DNA of 64,000 nt. Source: Ruegeria pomeroyi DSS-3. Its GTDB lineage: Bacteria; Pseudomonadota; Alphaproteobacteria; Rhodobacterales; Rhodobacteraceae. The stretch is taken from the NCBI RefSeq assembly GCF_000011965.2, contig NC_006569.1, forward strand, positions 124,001-188,000, read 5' to 3'. The translations under genes and the position numbers were made by a program. The notes under the pieces are model-generated. The model made no database searches and was not told the origin of the DNA. It worked only from the letters and a program-made list of their open reading frames with translations. How positions within the stretch are numbered: the first letter of the stretch is position 1; each line of letters opens with the position of its first letter. Positions 25,408 through 33,991 of this stretch are shown piece by piece.

Positions 25408-25946
25408 TGCAGAACAAGCGGGGGATATCGCAGGCCTTTTCCCCCGCCGGCACCGGGGGCGAGTTGTTGCGGCGTGCCACCCTCTTTGACCTCTTTGACA
25501 TGTCCCGGGTGCTGACGCGGTCGATCAGCCAGCTGTGCACCGCCGATCACGGCGGTGATGCGGAGGCGATTGCGCGCTGGTGCGCCAACAAGACACCGCA
25601 GGCCCTGCGCGCGCAGATGATGGACGAGGGGGCGGAGTTCTGGCTGCTCACCCGCGCCGGCCAGATCGCGGCGGTGGGTGCCCTGGCCGAGATCGACCAG
25701 ACCGCGGGCACCGGGCGCGTCACGCTCAACTATGTCGATCCTGCCTGTCGCGGTCAGGGCGCCAGCGCCGCCCTGCTGGCGGGGCTGGAGGCGCGGCTGA
25801 GCGAACAGGGCATAGAGCGCGGGCTGCTGACCAGCACCGCCACCGCGCGCGATTTCTATCTGTCGCGCGGCTGGCGGCCCGATGGTCCGCCGCGCCGGGG
25901 CCGCTGGATCCTGGGCCACCCGATGGCCAAGACCCTCGCACCCTGA
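25407..25946 (+). CDS. GNAT-family N-acetyltransferase
   Basis: A 179-residue acetyltransferase. Motif A for acetyl-CoA binding is seen in LNYVDPACRGQGASAALLAGLEARL (the core R/Q-x-x-G-x-G/A is RGQGAS), followed by ATARDFYLSRGW, the usual C-terminal strand and helix. The acceptor is unknown. It starts in a TGATG overlap with the DUF2948 gene and ends 24 bp before the convergent glmS. Confidence 0.85.
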   Translation: MQNKRGISQAFSPAGTGGELLRRATLFDLFDMSRVLTRSISQLCTADHGGDAEAIARWCANKTPQALRAQMMDEGAEFWLLTRAGQIAAVGALAEIDQTAGTGRVTLNYVDPACRGQGASAALLAGLEARLSEQGIERGLLTSTATARDFYLSRGWRPDGPPRRGRWILGHPMAKTLAP

Positions 25947-25970
25947 TCACCCGCACCCTGCGTGTGCCGC

Positions 25971-27794
25971 CTATTCCACCGTGACCGATTTTGCCAGGTT
26001 TCGCGGCCGATCGACATCAATCCCCCTGAGCGTGCCGATCAGGAACGAGATGTAATGCGCAACCACCAGCGTCAGGATGGTGTTCCAGACGGGGCCGACA
26101 GCGGGAACGGTGATCACCGTCATTGCCTCGGCATCCTCGATTTCGGTGGGTTGCAGGTCGGAAATGACAATGCATTGCGCCCCGCGCGCGCGGACCTCGT
26201 TGATGTTGGAAACCATTTTCTTGCGCTGCGCCTGGTCGGTCAGGATGCACAGCACCGGCATGCCATATTCGATCAGCGATATGCTGCCATGCTTGAACTC
26301 GCCCGCATTCATCGCCTCGCAATGCAGATACGAGGTTTCCTTGAACTTGAGCGCGGTTTCCTTGGCGATCGAAAAGTCGACCCCACGCCCGATGGCAAAG
26401 CAGCTTTGATAGCCCGAGATCCGATCGGCGATGCTGCGGAACTCACGCTCCCGCCCGACCATTTCGGCCAGCGCCGCGCGAAAGTCCTCGGCCGAGGTGA
26501 ACCAGCTCTCGTCGCGCGCGCCGCTCAGGGCCTGCCGCATGGCGTCGAGGAAGAAATAGACCGCAAGGAACATGTTGGTCACGGTTTTGGTGCTGGGCAC
26601 CGAGATTTCGGGGCCCGCCGAAAGCGGCAGCACCAGATCCGAGACAAATTCCAGCGTACTGCCCGCGACATTGACGAAAGCGACGACCTGCGCCCCTTTC
26701 TGCTTGGCTGCCTTGACCGCGCCGATGGTATCGGCGGTCTCGCCCGATTGGCTGATCGCCAGCACCAGAGTGGTGGACGAAATGATGGGAGGATTGTACC
26801 GCATCTCCGAACCCACCTCGGAAATCACGTCGACCGGCAGTTCGAACTGCCGTGCCAGGGCTTCGGCAAAGATCGCGCTGAACGAGGCCGAACCGCAGGC
26901 CACAACCACGATCTTGGTAAAGCTGTGTTGCTTCAGATAGGCGTCAAGCGCTGCCCTGTGATTGCGGATCTCGCGACAGAACGCCTGCGCCGCAGCCGGC
27001 TCCTCGTGGATTTCCTTTTGCAGGAAAGTGTCATAGCCATCCTTTCGCGCCTTTTCGACCGACCAGTTGATGGTGATCGCAATCGCCTCGGATTCGGCGC
27101 CCGACTCGTCGAACACCTCGACCCCCTCATTGCCAAGGATCACGCATTGCTTGTCCTTCAGGCAAAAGACGTCCCTGCCATAGGAGACCAGACTGGACAG
27201 GTCGGACGAGATCGCCGATTGGCCGTCGTTCTGGATATAGTTCAGCGGGCATTCGTTGCGGATGCCGCCGATCAGGTCGGGCGCGTCGGCGAACTGGATC
27301 ACCACCGCATAGGCGCCCACCAGCCGGCTCTGCAAGCGCGACAGGACCTGGCGGTAACTGCCGGCGCCGCACTCCTGATAGAGTTTCGCGGCCAGATTGG
27401 CGATGACCTCGCTATCGGTCTCGGACTGGAACACATAGCCGTCATCAAGCAGCTGTTCCTTGATCGGTTTGTAATTCTCGATGATCCCATTGTGCACGAT
27501 GGCAACCTTGCCGTCGCTGGACAGATGCGGATGTGCATTGATGTCCGAGGGCGCGCCATGGGTGGCCCAGCGGGTGTGGCCGATCCCCGAAGAGCCGTGC
27601 AACGGGACCGAGGGTTTGGCCAGTTCCTTCTTCAGCTCTGACAGCGCCCCCTGCCGTTTGACGACATGCAGCCGCCCGTTGCTGAGCACCGCCATGCCCG
27701 AAGAGTCGTAGCCGCGATACTCCAGATTGGTCAGCATCCCGAGGATCTCTTTCTGTGCGTCACCCACACCGGCGACACCGACCACTCCACACAT
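25971..27794 (-). CDS. glmS: Glutamine-fructose-6-phosphate aminotransferase (isomerizing)
   Basis: A 607-residue two-domain enzyme. The N-terminal glutaminase has Cys2 (MCGVVGVAGVGD), YRGYDSSG, HTRWATHG and the His-containing HPH region. Two SIS domains bind fructose-6-P (SQSGETADTIGA; SVPSTKTVTN). The C-terminus NLAKSVTVE is the typical PRNLAKSVTVE end. It makes glucosamine-6-P for the murA pathway, so both ends of UDP-GlcNAc use are close together. I chose MCGVV because the catalytic Cys must follow the initiator Met. A long upstream in-frame extension was rejected. Confidence 0.98.
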   Translation of the reverse strand: MCGVVGVAGVGDAQKEILGMLTNLEYRGYDSSGMAVLSNGRLHVVKRQGALSELKKELAKPSVPLHGSSGIGHTRWATHGAPSDINAHPHLSSDGKVAIVHNGIIENYKPIKEQLLDDGYVFQSETDSEVIANLAAKLYQECGAGSYRQVLSRLQSRLVGAYAVVIQFADAPDLIGGIRNECPLNYIQNDGQSAISSDLSSLVSYGRDVFCLKDKQCVILGNEGVEVFDESGAESEAIAITINWSVEKARKDGYDTFLQKEIHEEPAAAQAFCREIRNHRAALDAYLKQHSFTKIVVVACGSASFSAIFAEALARQFELPVDVISEVGSEMRYNPPIISSTTLVLAISQSGETADTIGAVKAAKQKGAQVVAFVNVAGSTLEFVSDLVLPLSAGPEISVPSTKTVTNMFLAVYFFLDAMRQALSGARDESWFTSAEDFRAALAEMVGREREFRSIADRISGYQSCFAIGRGVDFSIAKETALKFKETSYLHCEAMNAGEFKHGSISLIEYGMPVLCILTDQAQRKKMVSNINEVRARGAQCIVISDLQPTEIEDAEAMTVITVPAVGPVWNTILTLVVAHYISFLIGTLRGIDVDRPRNLAKSVTVE

Positions 27795-28159
27795 AGGCGT
27801 TTCCCTTGTCCTGCCCGGGCCCTTGTGACGCCCGCAATTGTCTTCTGATATCGCGATGGCAATCGAACCCGAAATCACGCGCTGTTTCAGAACTGTAGGG
27901 TGTGAGCTGCGGCGCCTTGCATCCCGCGAAAGGGGAACCGGCCCCGCCAAATGCCTGTCTTTCCGCGACGAAGCGATACCTTCCCGGGGGCGGAGAGGGG
28001 GAAACACCCCCCCTGAGATACCGCGCGGCCAGCAGAATTTTGCTCAAATTCGCTGCCTGGAACCGGCGGGCGCAGCGGCGAGCCGATCCCTATGCCCCTC
28101 TGACGATCGGGTACCTTCGTCTGATCCAAGACGGGCAGCGCCTTGTAATTCGGCGATTA
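27795..28159. other. Divergent promoter region of glmS and the RES-Xre pair
   Basis: 365 bp without a supported gene. It must contain the glmS promoter. A G/C-run hairpin-like stretch around 27977-28010 (GGGGG ... CCCCCCC) is seen, but no complete riboswitch or ribozyme core could be recognised. Confidence 0.4.
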
Positions 28160-28177
28160 TGACGCTATATATCGTCA
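28160..28177. promoter_or_regulatory. Palindromic operator before the Xre-RES pair
   Basis: TGACGCTATATATCGTCA is an 18-bp near-perfect palindrome (one mismatched pair) 22 bp before the antitoxin start. The A/T core could overlap a -10. Antitoxin autoregulation at such a site is usual for type II systems. Confidence 0.6.
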
Positions 28178-28199
28178 AAGTTACCGGCGAGGCGCAGTT

Positions 28200-28550
28200 A
28201 TGCACATCACAAAATTTGCCGAAGGGGGACAGTTCGAACCGCGCAAGATCGCCGCGGCGCTGCGGACCTCGGCCGAAGAGGTCGCTATGACGGTGGGTCT
28301 GGGCAAGGACGCGCTGCAACGCCGTGCCCGCATCAATTCGGACAAGACCCAACGCCGCCTGCGGGAACTGGTGGAGGTGCTCAACAAGGTCGAGCCGCGC
28401 TTTGGATCGGAACTGATGGCCTATGCCTGGTACCGATCCGAACCACTGCCCGGTTTTGATGGCCGCACGGCGATGCAGCTTGTGCAAGAGGGCAAGGTGC
28501 AGCAGGTTCTGGACTATGTCGACGCGGTCGATGCAGGCGTCTTTGCCTGA
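28200..28550 (+). CDS. Xre/MbcA/ParS-type antitoxin (DUF2384)
   Basis: A 116-residue antitoxin of the RES-Xre type. The N-terminal half is a divergent helix-turn-helix (RKIAAALRTSAEEVAMTVGLG). The C-terminal half is the DUF2384 toxin-binding domain (LVEVLNKVEPRFGSELMAYAWYRSEPLPGFDGRTAMQLV). It should neutralise the downstream RES toxin and repress its own promoter through the palindrome at 28160-28177. Its stop overlaps the toxin start (TGATG). Confidence 0.9.
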   Translation: MHITKFAEGGQFEPRKIAAALRTSAEEVAMTVGLGKDALQRRARINSDKTQRRLRELVEVLNKVEPRFGSELMAYAWYRSEPLPGFDGRTAMQLVQEGKVQQVLDYVDAVDAGVFA

Positions 28551-29062
28551 TGCCATTGCGGCACGGGCGCTATAGGGGGCCGCTCTACCGTGCCCTGAAC
28601 CCGGTCTATGCCCGCGAGCCCTTGTCCGGGCGCGGCGCTGAACGCTATGGCGGGCGGTTCAACGCCAGGGGTATCCCGGCGCTTTATACCGCGCTTGATC
28701 CGGCCAGCGCATTGCGCGAAGCCAATCAGGTCGGCAGCTTGCAACCGACAATCCTGGTTTCATACCGCGCCGATCTTGGACCCGTGTTTGACAGCCGCGA
28801 CACAGGAGAACTGGAACAGCGGGGCGTCAGCGCCCGGATGCTTGCCGATCCCGGCTGGCGTCAGGCAATGCTGGACGGGCGAGAGGTGCCGACACAGGAT
28901 TTCGCGCGCGGGCTTGTGGCAGATGGCTATGTGGGTCTTCTCGTCCAAAGCCATGCCAAGGGCGCCTCGGACAGCGACCTGAACATCGTGCTGTGGCGAT
29001 GGGCGGGGGATGGCTGCACCCTCGGGGTAATCGACGAGGAGAACCGTCTGGGCCGCATGTAA
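28550..29062 (+). CDS. RES-domain toxin
   Basis: A 170-residue toxin. The RES signature is visible: YRALNP near the start, RYGGRFNARGIPALYTALDPASALREA with the conserved Arg, Tyr and Glu, and a C-terminal LNIVLWRW. RES toxins degrade NAD+ and stop growth. The start codon overlaps the antitoxin stop, the classic translational coupling of this pair. All recognisable catalytic residues appear intact, so the pair is probably functional. It may act in phage defence or stability of the region (inference). Confidence 0.92.
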   Translation: MPLRHGRYRGPLYRALNPVYAREPLSGRGAERYGGRFNARGIPALYTALDPASALREANQVGSLQPTILVSYRADLGPVFDSRDTGELEQRGVSARMLADPGWRQAMLDGREVPTQDFARGLVADGYVGLLVQSHAKGASDSDLNIVLWRWAGDGCTLGVIDEENRLGRM

Positions 29063-29573
29063 ATCCCCGGAGGATATAGATTTCCACGTTGAGGCGGTGC
29101 GAAGCCATCTGAGATGTTCAAGAATGCAAGACGGCTACAAATGACAAGTGGCATGATCGGGCCACTCACCGGCTGGTCATGCTGTAGCGGGAAAAAGAGT
29201 TCACGCCCGGACCGGCGGCTCCGTAGCACGGGTCGCCGAGGAGTTCGGTGCGATCGGCACGCTCGCGAACCCCTCGCACGGCGCGGTTCTGGCACAACCA
29301 AAAGGGCACGCTGTTTGGCGAGACCCCCGAACTGGGTGAGGGCCTTCGCGGCATCTTCGGGGCACTGGACAACGTTGCAAAGTCTTTCCGCCGAATAGGC
29401 CGGCCGGCGCGCGCCGCGGCCTGGCCATTGGTCGGTCATCGTGCCGATGCTGAGCCTGGCACGTGCGCTTGTCAGCGATACGCATGCCCGGGTGGGCTTG
29501 CTCGTCGACCTGCTCGTTGCTGCTGCCCCAATGAGTCATCGCAATCATGCATAGTCATGATTTTACCTTGCGC
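29063..29573. other. Stretch of about 510 bp without a supported gene
   Basis: Open frames here are short and have no family features. GC-rich, coding-like segments (for example around 29220-29420) change frame repeatedly and may be remnants of a decayed gene, but I could not identify it. Confidence 0.35.
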
Positions 29574-30419
29574 TCACGCCTCATCGGTGGAGGGGCGGAT
29601 GCTGACGGACAAGGGCGCACCCAACCTGCGTGACAGGTCGAGCGCGGCGTCGCGCACGATATTGCCGATCTCGGTCAGCCGCGCGTCGGGCATCCGGTCA
29701 GAGGGGCCCGATACCGAGATGCCGCCAATAGCCTCGCCGGTGAAATCGGTGATCGGGGCGGCCACGCAGCGCATGCCATGGGTGCGCTCTTCGTCATCCA
29801 GCGCCCAGCCCCGGCGATGGATCAGGTCGAGCTCGCTCAGCAGTTGTTCCTTGTCGAACCGGGTTTTCATCGTGAACTGTTCCAGCCGCATCTCGGGCAG
29901 CAGCCTGTCGATGCGGGCGCGGTCATATTGCGACAGGAGCGCCTTGCCGATGCCAGAGGCATGCAGCGGCGCGCGGGTGCCGGGCTGAAAGAAGGCGCGA
30001 ATGTTGGATTGGGTTTCCACCTGGCTCAGGAACAGGATCTCGCCGTCGCGCTCGATCCCGATATTGGCGGTCTCGCCGGTGACTTCCATCAGCTTGCGCA
30101 AAACCGGCCGGGCGCGCTCCACCAGGGAACTGCGCAACAGAAAAGCCGAGCCCAGGCGGAACAGGTCGGGCCCGATATGCCAGGTCTGGGTTTCCGGATC
30201 GATCTCGGTCAGGCGACGGCTCTCGAAAGTGTGCAGTGCCCGGTACACCGTGGCCGGCGCCAGATCGAGCCGCTCGGCCACCTCTGACAGCGCCAGCCCG
30301 CGGGCCGAGGCGAGGCATTCGAGGATGTCGATGGCCCGGTCAAGCGACTGATTGGTGTTCTGCTCGCTCTTGTCGGCAAAGCTTTTGGGCCGCCCTCTTT
30401 TCCGCTTCTCCGTCGCCAA
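29574..30419 (-). CDS. bhcR: IclR-family regulator of the beta-hydroxyaspartate cycle
   Basis: A 281-residue IclR regulator with an N-terminal winged helix (NQSLDRAIDILECLASARGLALSEVAERLDLAPATVYRALHTF) and a C-terminal effector domain (ASGIGKALLS, GMRCVAAPI, GGISVSGP). It is divergent from bhcABCD. In Paracoccus denitrificans the equivalent BhcR controls this cluster and responds to glyoxylate. A 15-bp IclR-type palindrome at 30525-30539 lies between the genes. The start at 30419 gives a basic N-terminal tail (ATEKRKRGRPK) common to several IclR proteins. Confidence 0.9.
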   Translation of the reverse strand: MATEKRKRGRPKSFADKSEQNTNQSLDRAIDILECLASARGLALSEVAERLDLAPATVYRALHTFESRRLTEIDPETQTWHIGPDLFRLGSAFLLRSSLVERARPVLRKLMEVTGETANIGIERDGEILFLSQVETQSNIRAFFQPGTRAPLHASGIGKALLSQYDRARIDRLLPEMRLEQFTMKTRFDKEQLLSELDLIHRRGWALDDEERTHGMRCVAAPITDFTGEAIGGISVSGPSDRMPDARLTEIGNIVRDAALDLSRRLGAPLSVSIRPSTDEA

Positions 30420-30524
30420 ACCGCTGCACTCCTGCCGATTTTTCGTTTCTCTGATCTTTGAATGTTACAAGTGAAAAATTATAAATCGCTGCTATCAAAG
30501 CAATAATGTCTCTTCATCAGTAAA

Positions 30525-30539
30525 TGAAAAACAATTTCA
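30525..30539. promoter_or_regulatory. IclR-type operator in the bhcR-bhcA intergenic region
   Basis: TGAAA-AACAA-TTTCA, a perfect 5-bp inverted repeat with 5-bp spacer. It has the architecture of the IclR consensus (TGGAAAT-N-ATTTCCA). It overlaps a second inverted repeat, ACAATTT-N5-AAATTGT, at 30531-30549. It lies 67-81 bp before the bhcA start. Confidence 0.55.
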
Positions 30540-30605
30540 AAAAAATTGTCAAGTGGTTTGATCCGGTCGATGATGGGGCATCGAATCCGTTGAACGAGGC
30601 ACAAG

Positions 30606-31796
30606 ATGAGTTTCCAGAACCCCGTTTTCATCCCTGGGCCGACCAATATACCGGAAAGCCTGCGCAAGGCCTGCGACATGCCGACGATCGACCACCGGTC
30701 GCCGCTGTTCGGGCAAATCCTGCACCCGGCGCGTGCGGGGGTCCGGGCGGTGCTCAAGAGTGAAACCGCCGAGATCTTCATCTTCCCCTCCACCGGGACC
30801 GGGGGCTGGGAAACCGCGCTGACCAACACGCTGTCGGCGGGTGACGGAGTGCTGGCCGCGCGCAACGGCATGTTTTCCCATCGCTGGATCGACATGTGCC
30901 AGCGTCATGGGCTGGCGGTCGAGGTGGTCGAAACACCCTGGGGCGAGGGGCTGCCGGCGGATCGCTACGAAGAGATCCTGGCCGCCGACACGCATCACCG
31001 GATCAAGGCGGTTCTGGCCACCCATAACGAAACCGCCACCGGCGTGCGCTCGGATATCGCAGCGGTACGCCGCGCGCTCGACAAGGCGGGCCATCCGGCG
31101 CTGCTGTTCGTCGATGGGGTCAGCTCGATCGGCTCGATGGACTTCCGCTTCGACGAATGGAGGGTCGATGTGGCCGTCACCGGCTCGCAAAAGGGATTCA
31201 TGCTGCCCGCCGGGCTGGCAATTGTCGGGTTCAGTGCCAAAGCGATGGAGGCCACCGCGACCGGCACTCTGCCGCGCACCTTCTTCGATGTGCATGACAT
31301 GGCCAGGGGCTATGCCAACAACGCCTATCCCTATACCCCCGCCGTGGGCCTGATGAACGGGCTGAACCAGGCCTGCAGGATGCTGCTGGACGAGGGACTG
31401 GAGAATGTCTTTGCCCGCCATCACCGCATCGCCGAAGGGGTGCGCGCGGCGGTTCACGCCTGGGGGCTGGAGCTGTGTGCCGCCTCGCCGGATCTCTATT
31501 CCGACACGGTCAGCGCCATCCGCACGCCCGAGGGGTTCAATGCCACCGATATCGTGACCCATGCCGCCAGCAAATATGGCGTCGCCTTTGGCGTCGGGCT
31601 GGGCGAAGTCGCGGGCAAGGTGTTCCGCATCGGCCATCTGGGCAGCCTGACCGATGTCATGACGCTGTCGGGCATCGCCACCGCCGAGATGTGCATGGCC
31701 GATCTGGGTCTCGACATAGGGCTTGGATCGGGCGTGGCGGCCGCGCAGGAGTACTTCCGCTCCCATAGCGCGACCTCCCTGCTCGCGGCGGCCTGA
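30606..31796 (+). CDS. bhcA: L-aspartate-glyoxylate aminotransferase
   Basis: A 396-residue fold-type I PLP aminotransferase. It has the phosphate-binding loop FPSTGTGGWE, the PLP Asp in LLFVDGVSSIGSMD, and the PLP Lys in VTGSQKGFM near residue 200. It transfers the amino group of aspartate to glyoxylate, giving glycine and oxaloacetate, the first step of the beta-hydroxyaspartate cycle, which assimilates two glyoxylate into one C4 acid without losing CO2. It resembles serine-glyoxylate and purine-catabolism aminotransferases, but the bhc gene order makes the specific call strong. It is followed by bhcB after 12 bp. Confidence 0.92.
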   Translation: MSFQNPVFIPGPTNIPESLRKACDMPTIDHRSPLFGQILHPARAGVRAVLKSETAEIFIFPSTGTGGWETALTNTLSAGDGVLAARNGMFSHRWIDMCQRHGLAVEVVETPWGEGLPADRYEEILAADTHHRIKAVLATHNETATGVRSDIAAVRRALDKAGHPALLFVDGVSSIGSMDFRFDEWRVDVAVTGSQKGFMLPAGLAIVGFSAKAMEATATGTLPRTFFDVHDMARGYANNAYPYTPAVGLMNGLNQACRMLLDEGLENVFARHHRIAEGVRAAVHAWGLELCAASPDLYSDTVSAIRTPEGFNATDIVTHAASKYGVAFGVGLGEVAGKVFRIGHLGSLTDVMTLSGIATAEMCMADLGLDIGLGSGVAAAQEYFRSHSATSLLAAA

Positions 31797-31808
31797 GAGA
31801 GGTGAGAG

Positions 31809-32762
31809 ATGTATATACCGACCTTTGAGGACATGCTTGCCGCGCATGCGCGGATCGAACCCCATATCCGCCGCACGCCGGTTCGGGTCTCGGATTACCT
31901 CAACGAGCTGACCGGTGCGCAGCTGTTCTTCAAATGCGAGAACTTTCAGGAGCCGGGCGCGTTCAAGATACGCGGCGCTACCAACGCGGTGTTTGGCCTG
32001 GACGATGCCCAGGCCGCAAAGGGGGTCGCCACGCATTCATCGGGCAATCATGCCTCGTGTCTGAGCTATGCCGCGATGCTGCGCGGTATCCCCTGCAACG
32101 TGGTGATGCCAAGCACCGCGCCGCAGGCCAAGAAGGACACGGTGCGCCGTTATGGCGGGGTCATCACCGAATGCGCCCCCTCGACCAGCGCGCGCGAAGA
32201 GACCTTTGCCCGGGTGCAGGCGCAAACCGGGGGCGATTTCGTGCATCCCTATAACGACCCCCGGGTGATCGCGGGGCAGGGGACATGCGCGCGCGAACTG
32301 ATGGAACAGACCGATGGTCTGGATATCGTGGTGGCACCGATCGGCGGTGGCGGCATGATCTCTGGCACCTGCCTGACCCTGTCGACACTGGCGCCCGAGA
32401 CCCGAGTGATCGCGGCCGAACCGGAACAGGCCGATGACGCCTATCGCAGCTTCAAGGCGGGCCATATCATCGCCGATGACGCACCCAAGACCATTGCCGA
32501 TGGTCTGCTGGTACCGCTCAAGGATCTGACCTGGCATTTCGTCAGCAACCATGTGGCCGAAATCTACACGGCCTCCGAGCAGGAGATCATCGAGGCGATG
32601 AAGCTGACATGGAAACACCTGCGCGTGGTGATGGAACCCTCCAGCGCGGTGCCGCTGGCGACGATCCTGAAGAACCGCAAGGCATTTGCGGGCAAGCGCG
32701 TGGGCGTAATCATTACCGGCGGCAACGTCGATCTGGACAAACTTCCTTGGATGAACGGGTGA
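31809..32762 (+). CDS. bhcB: erythro-beta-hydroxyaspartate dehydratase
   Basis: A 317-residue fold-type II PLP enzyme of the serine/threonine dehydratase and serine racemase type. The PLP Lys is in EPGAFKIRGATNAV near residue 57. The phosphate loop is SSGNHA, and PIGGGGMISG binds the cofactor phosphate. It dehydrates beta-hydroxyaspartate to iminosuccinate, which BhcD then reduces to aspartate. Between bhcA (12 bp) and bhcC (5 bp). Confidence 0.92.
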   Translation: MYIPTFEDMLAAHARIEPHIRRTPVRVSDYLNELTGAQLFFKCENFQEPGAFKIRGATNAVFGLDDAQAAKGVATHSSGNHASCLSYAAMLRGIPCNVVMPSTAPQAKKDTVRRYGGVITECAPSTSAREETFARVQAQTGGDFVHPYNDPRVIAGQGTCARELMEQTDGLDIVVAPIGGGGMISGTCLTLSTLAPETRVIAAEPEQADDAYRSFKAGHIIADDAPKTIADGLLVPLKDLTWHFVSNHVAEIYTASEQEIIEAMKLTWKHLRVVMEPSSAVPLATILKNRKAFAGKRVGVIITGGNVDLDKLPWMNG

Positions 32763-32767
32763 GCGAG

Positions 32768-33931
32768 ATGAAAGACATGACCAATCTGGACAATTTCGAA
32801 GTCGGCTTCGACATTCCGGCCAAACCGGGCATGGATGCGGCCGAAATTCAGACCCCCTGCCTGGTGCTGGACCTCGACGCACTGGAGCGCAACGTCAAGA
32901 AGATGGGCGATTATGCCAAGGCGCATGGGATGCGCCACCGGGTGCATGGCAAGATGCATAAATCGGTGGATGTGGCCAAGTTGCAGGAACGCCTGGGCGG
33001 CGCCGTGGGCGTGTGCTGCCAGAAGGTGAGCGAGGCCGAGGTGTTTGTGCGCGGTGGCATCAAGGACGTGCTGGTGTCAAACCAGGTGCGCGACCCGCTC
33101 AAGATCGACCGGCTGGCACAACTGCCCAAACTGGGCAGCCGCATCATCGTCTGTGTCGATGATCTGGCCAATGTGGCCGATCTGTCAGCGGCGGCGCTCA
33201 GACATGGCACCGAACTGGAGGTTCTGATCGAAATCGACTGCGGCGCCGGGCGCTGCGGGGTCGGCACGACCCAGGATGTGGTCGCCATCGCCCGGGCGGT
33301 CGATGCGGCCGAAAACCTGAAATTCACGGGCATTCAGGCCTATCAGGGCGCGATGCAGCATCTGGATAAATACGAGGACCGCAAGGCCAAGCTGGATATC
33401 GCCATCGAGATGGTGGAAAGCGCTGTTCAGGGTCTGAAAGCGGTGGGGCTGGACCCCGAACTTGTGTCCGGCGGCGGCACCGGCAGCTATTACTTCGAGG
33501 CCAATTCAGGCGTCTATAACGAGCTTCAATGCGGCTCTTACGCCTTCATGGATGCCGATTACGGCCGGATCCTCGATCAGAACGGCCAGCGGATCGACAA
33601 GGGCGAATGGGAAAACGCCATGTTCATCCTGACCCAGGTGATGAGCCACGCCAAAGCCGACAAGGCGATTGTCGATGCCGGGCTGAAGGCGCAGTCGGTC
33701 GATAGCGGGTTGCCCTTTGTCCATGGTCGCGACGATGTGGAATACATCAAATGCTCGGACGAGCATGGCGTGGTCGCCGACCCGAACGGTGTACTCAAGG
33801 TAGGCGACAAGCTGCGTCTGGTGCCCGGTCACTGCGATCCCACCGCCAATGTGCACGACTGGTATGTCGGCGTGCGCGGCGGCAAGGTCGAATGCGTCTG
33901 GCCGGTCTCGGCCCGCGGCAAGGCCTATTGA
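32768..33931 (+). CDS. bhcC: beta-hydroxyaspartate aldolase
   Basis: A 387-residue fold-type III PLP enzyme of the D-threonine aldolase/DSD1 family. It has the TPCLVLDLDALERN strand, the PLP Lys in HRVHGKMHKS near residue 61, and a C-terminal metal site (PGHCDPTANVHDWYVGVR) with His and Cys. It condenses glycine with glyoxylate to beta-hydroxyaspartate. I chose the ATG at 32768, five bases after the bhcB stop and preceded by GAGCGAG; ATG 32777 is an alternative. A T-tailed hairpin follows at 33948-33974. Confidence 0.92.
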   Translation: MKDMTNLDNFEVGFDIPAKPGMDAAEIQTPCLVLDLDALERNVKKMGDYAKAHGMRHRVHGKMHKSVDVAKLQERLGGAVGVCCQKVSEAEVFVRGGIKDVLVSNQVRDPLKIDRLAQLPKLGSRIIVCVDDLANVADLSAAALRHGTELEVLIEIDCGAGRCGVGTTQDVVAIARAVDAAENLKFTGIQAYQGAMQHLDKYEDRKAKLDIAIEMVESAVQGLKAVGLDPELVSGGGTGSYYFEANSGVYNELQCGSYAFMDADYGRILDQNGQRIDKGEWENAMFILTQVMSHAKADKAIVDAGLKAQSVDSGLPFVHGRDDVEYIKCSDEHGVVADPNGVLKVGDKLRLVPGHCDPTANVHDWYVGVRGGKVECVWPVSARGKAY

Positions 33932-33947
33932 TTTACCTCCCCTGACT

Positions 33948-33974
33948 GGGGCGGGTGCGCCCGCCCCGTTTTTT
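33948..33974 (+). terminator. Intrinsic terminator/attenuator between bhcC and bhcD
   Basis: GGGGCGGG (33948-33955) pairs with CCCGCCCC (33960-33967) around a 4-nt loop and is followed after one base by six T (33969-33974). This is a textbook intrinsic terminator placed inside the operon, 18 bp before bhcD. Confidence 0.8.
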
Positions 33975-33991
33975 CACAAGAGGCACAGAGC

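Noticed and set aside
25962..27641. Plus-strand open frame of 559 codons.
   Set aside because: It is the antisense shadow of glmS, with low-complexity Arg/Asp/Gly-rich translation and no motif.
27977..28060. CTGAGATACC after a C-run, reminiscent of a TPP riboswitch core.
   Set aside because: The second conserved half of the THI element is missing, and the orientation does not fit a thiamine gene.
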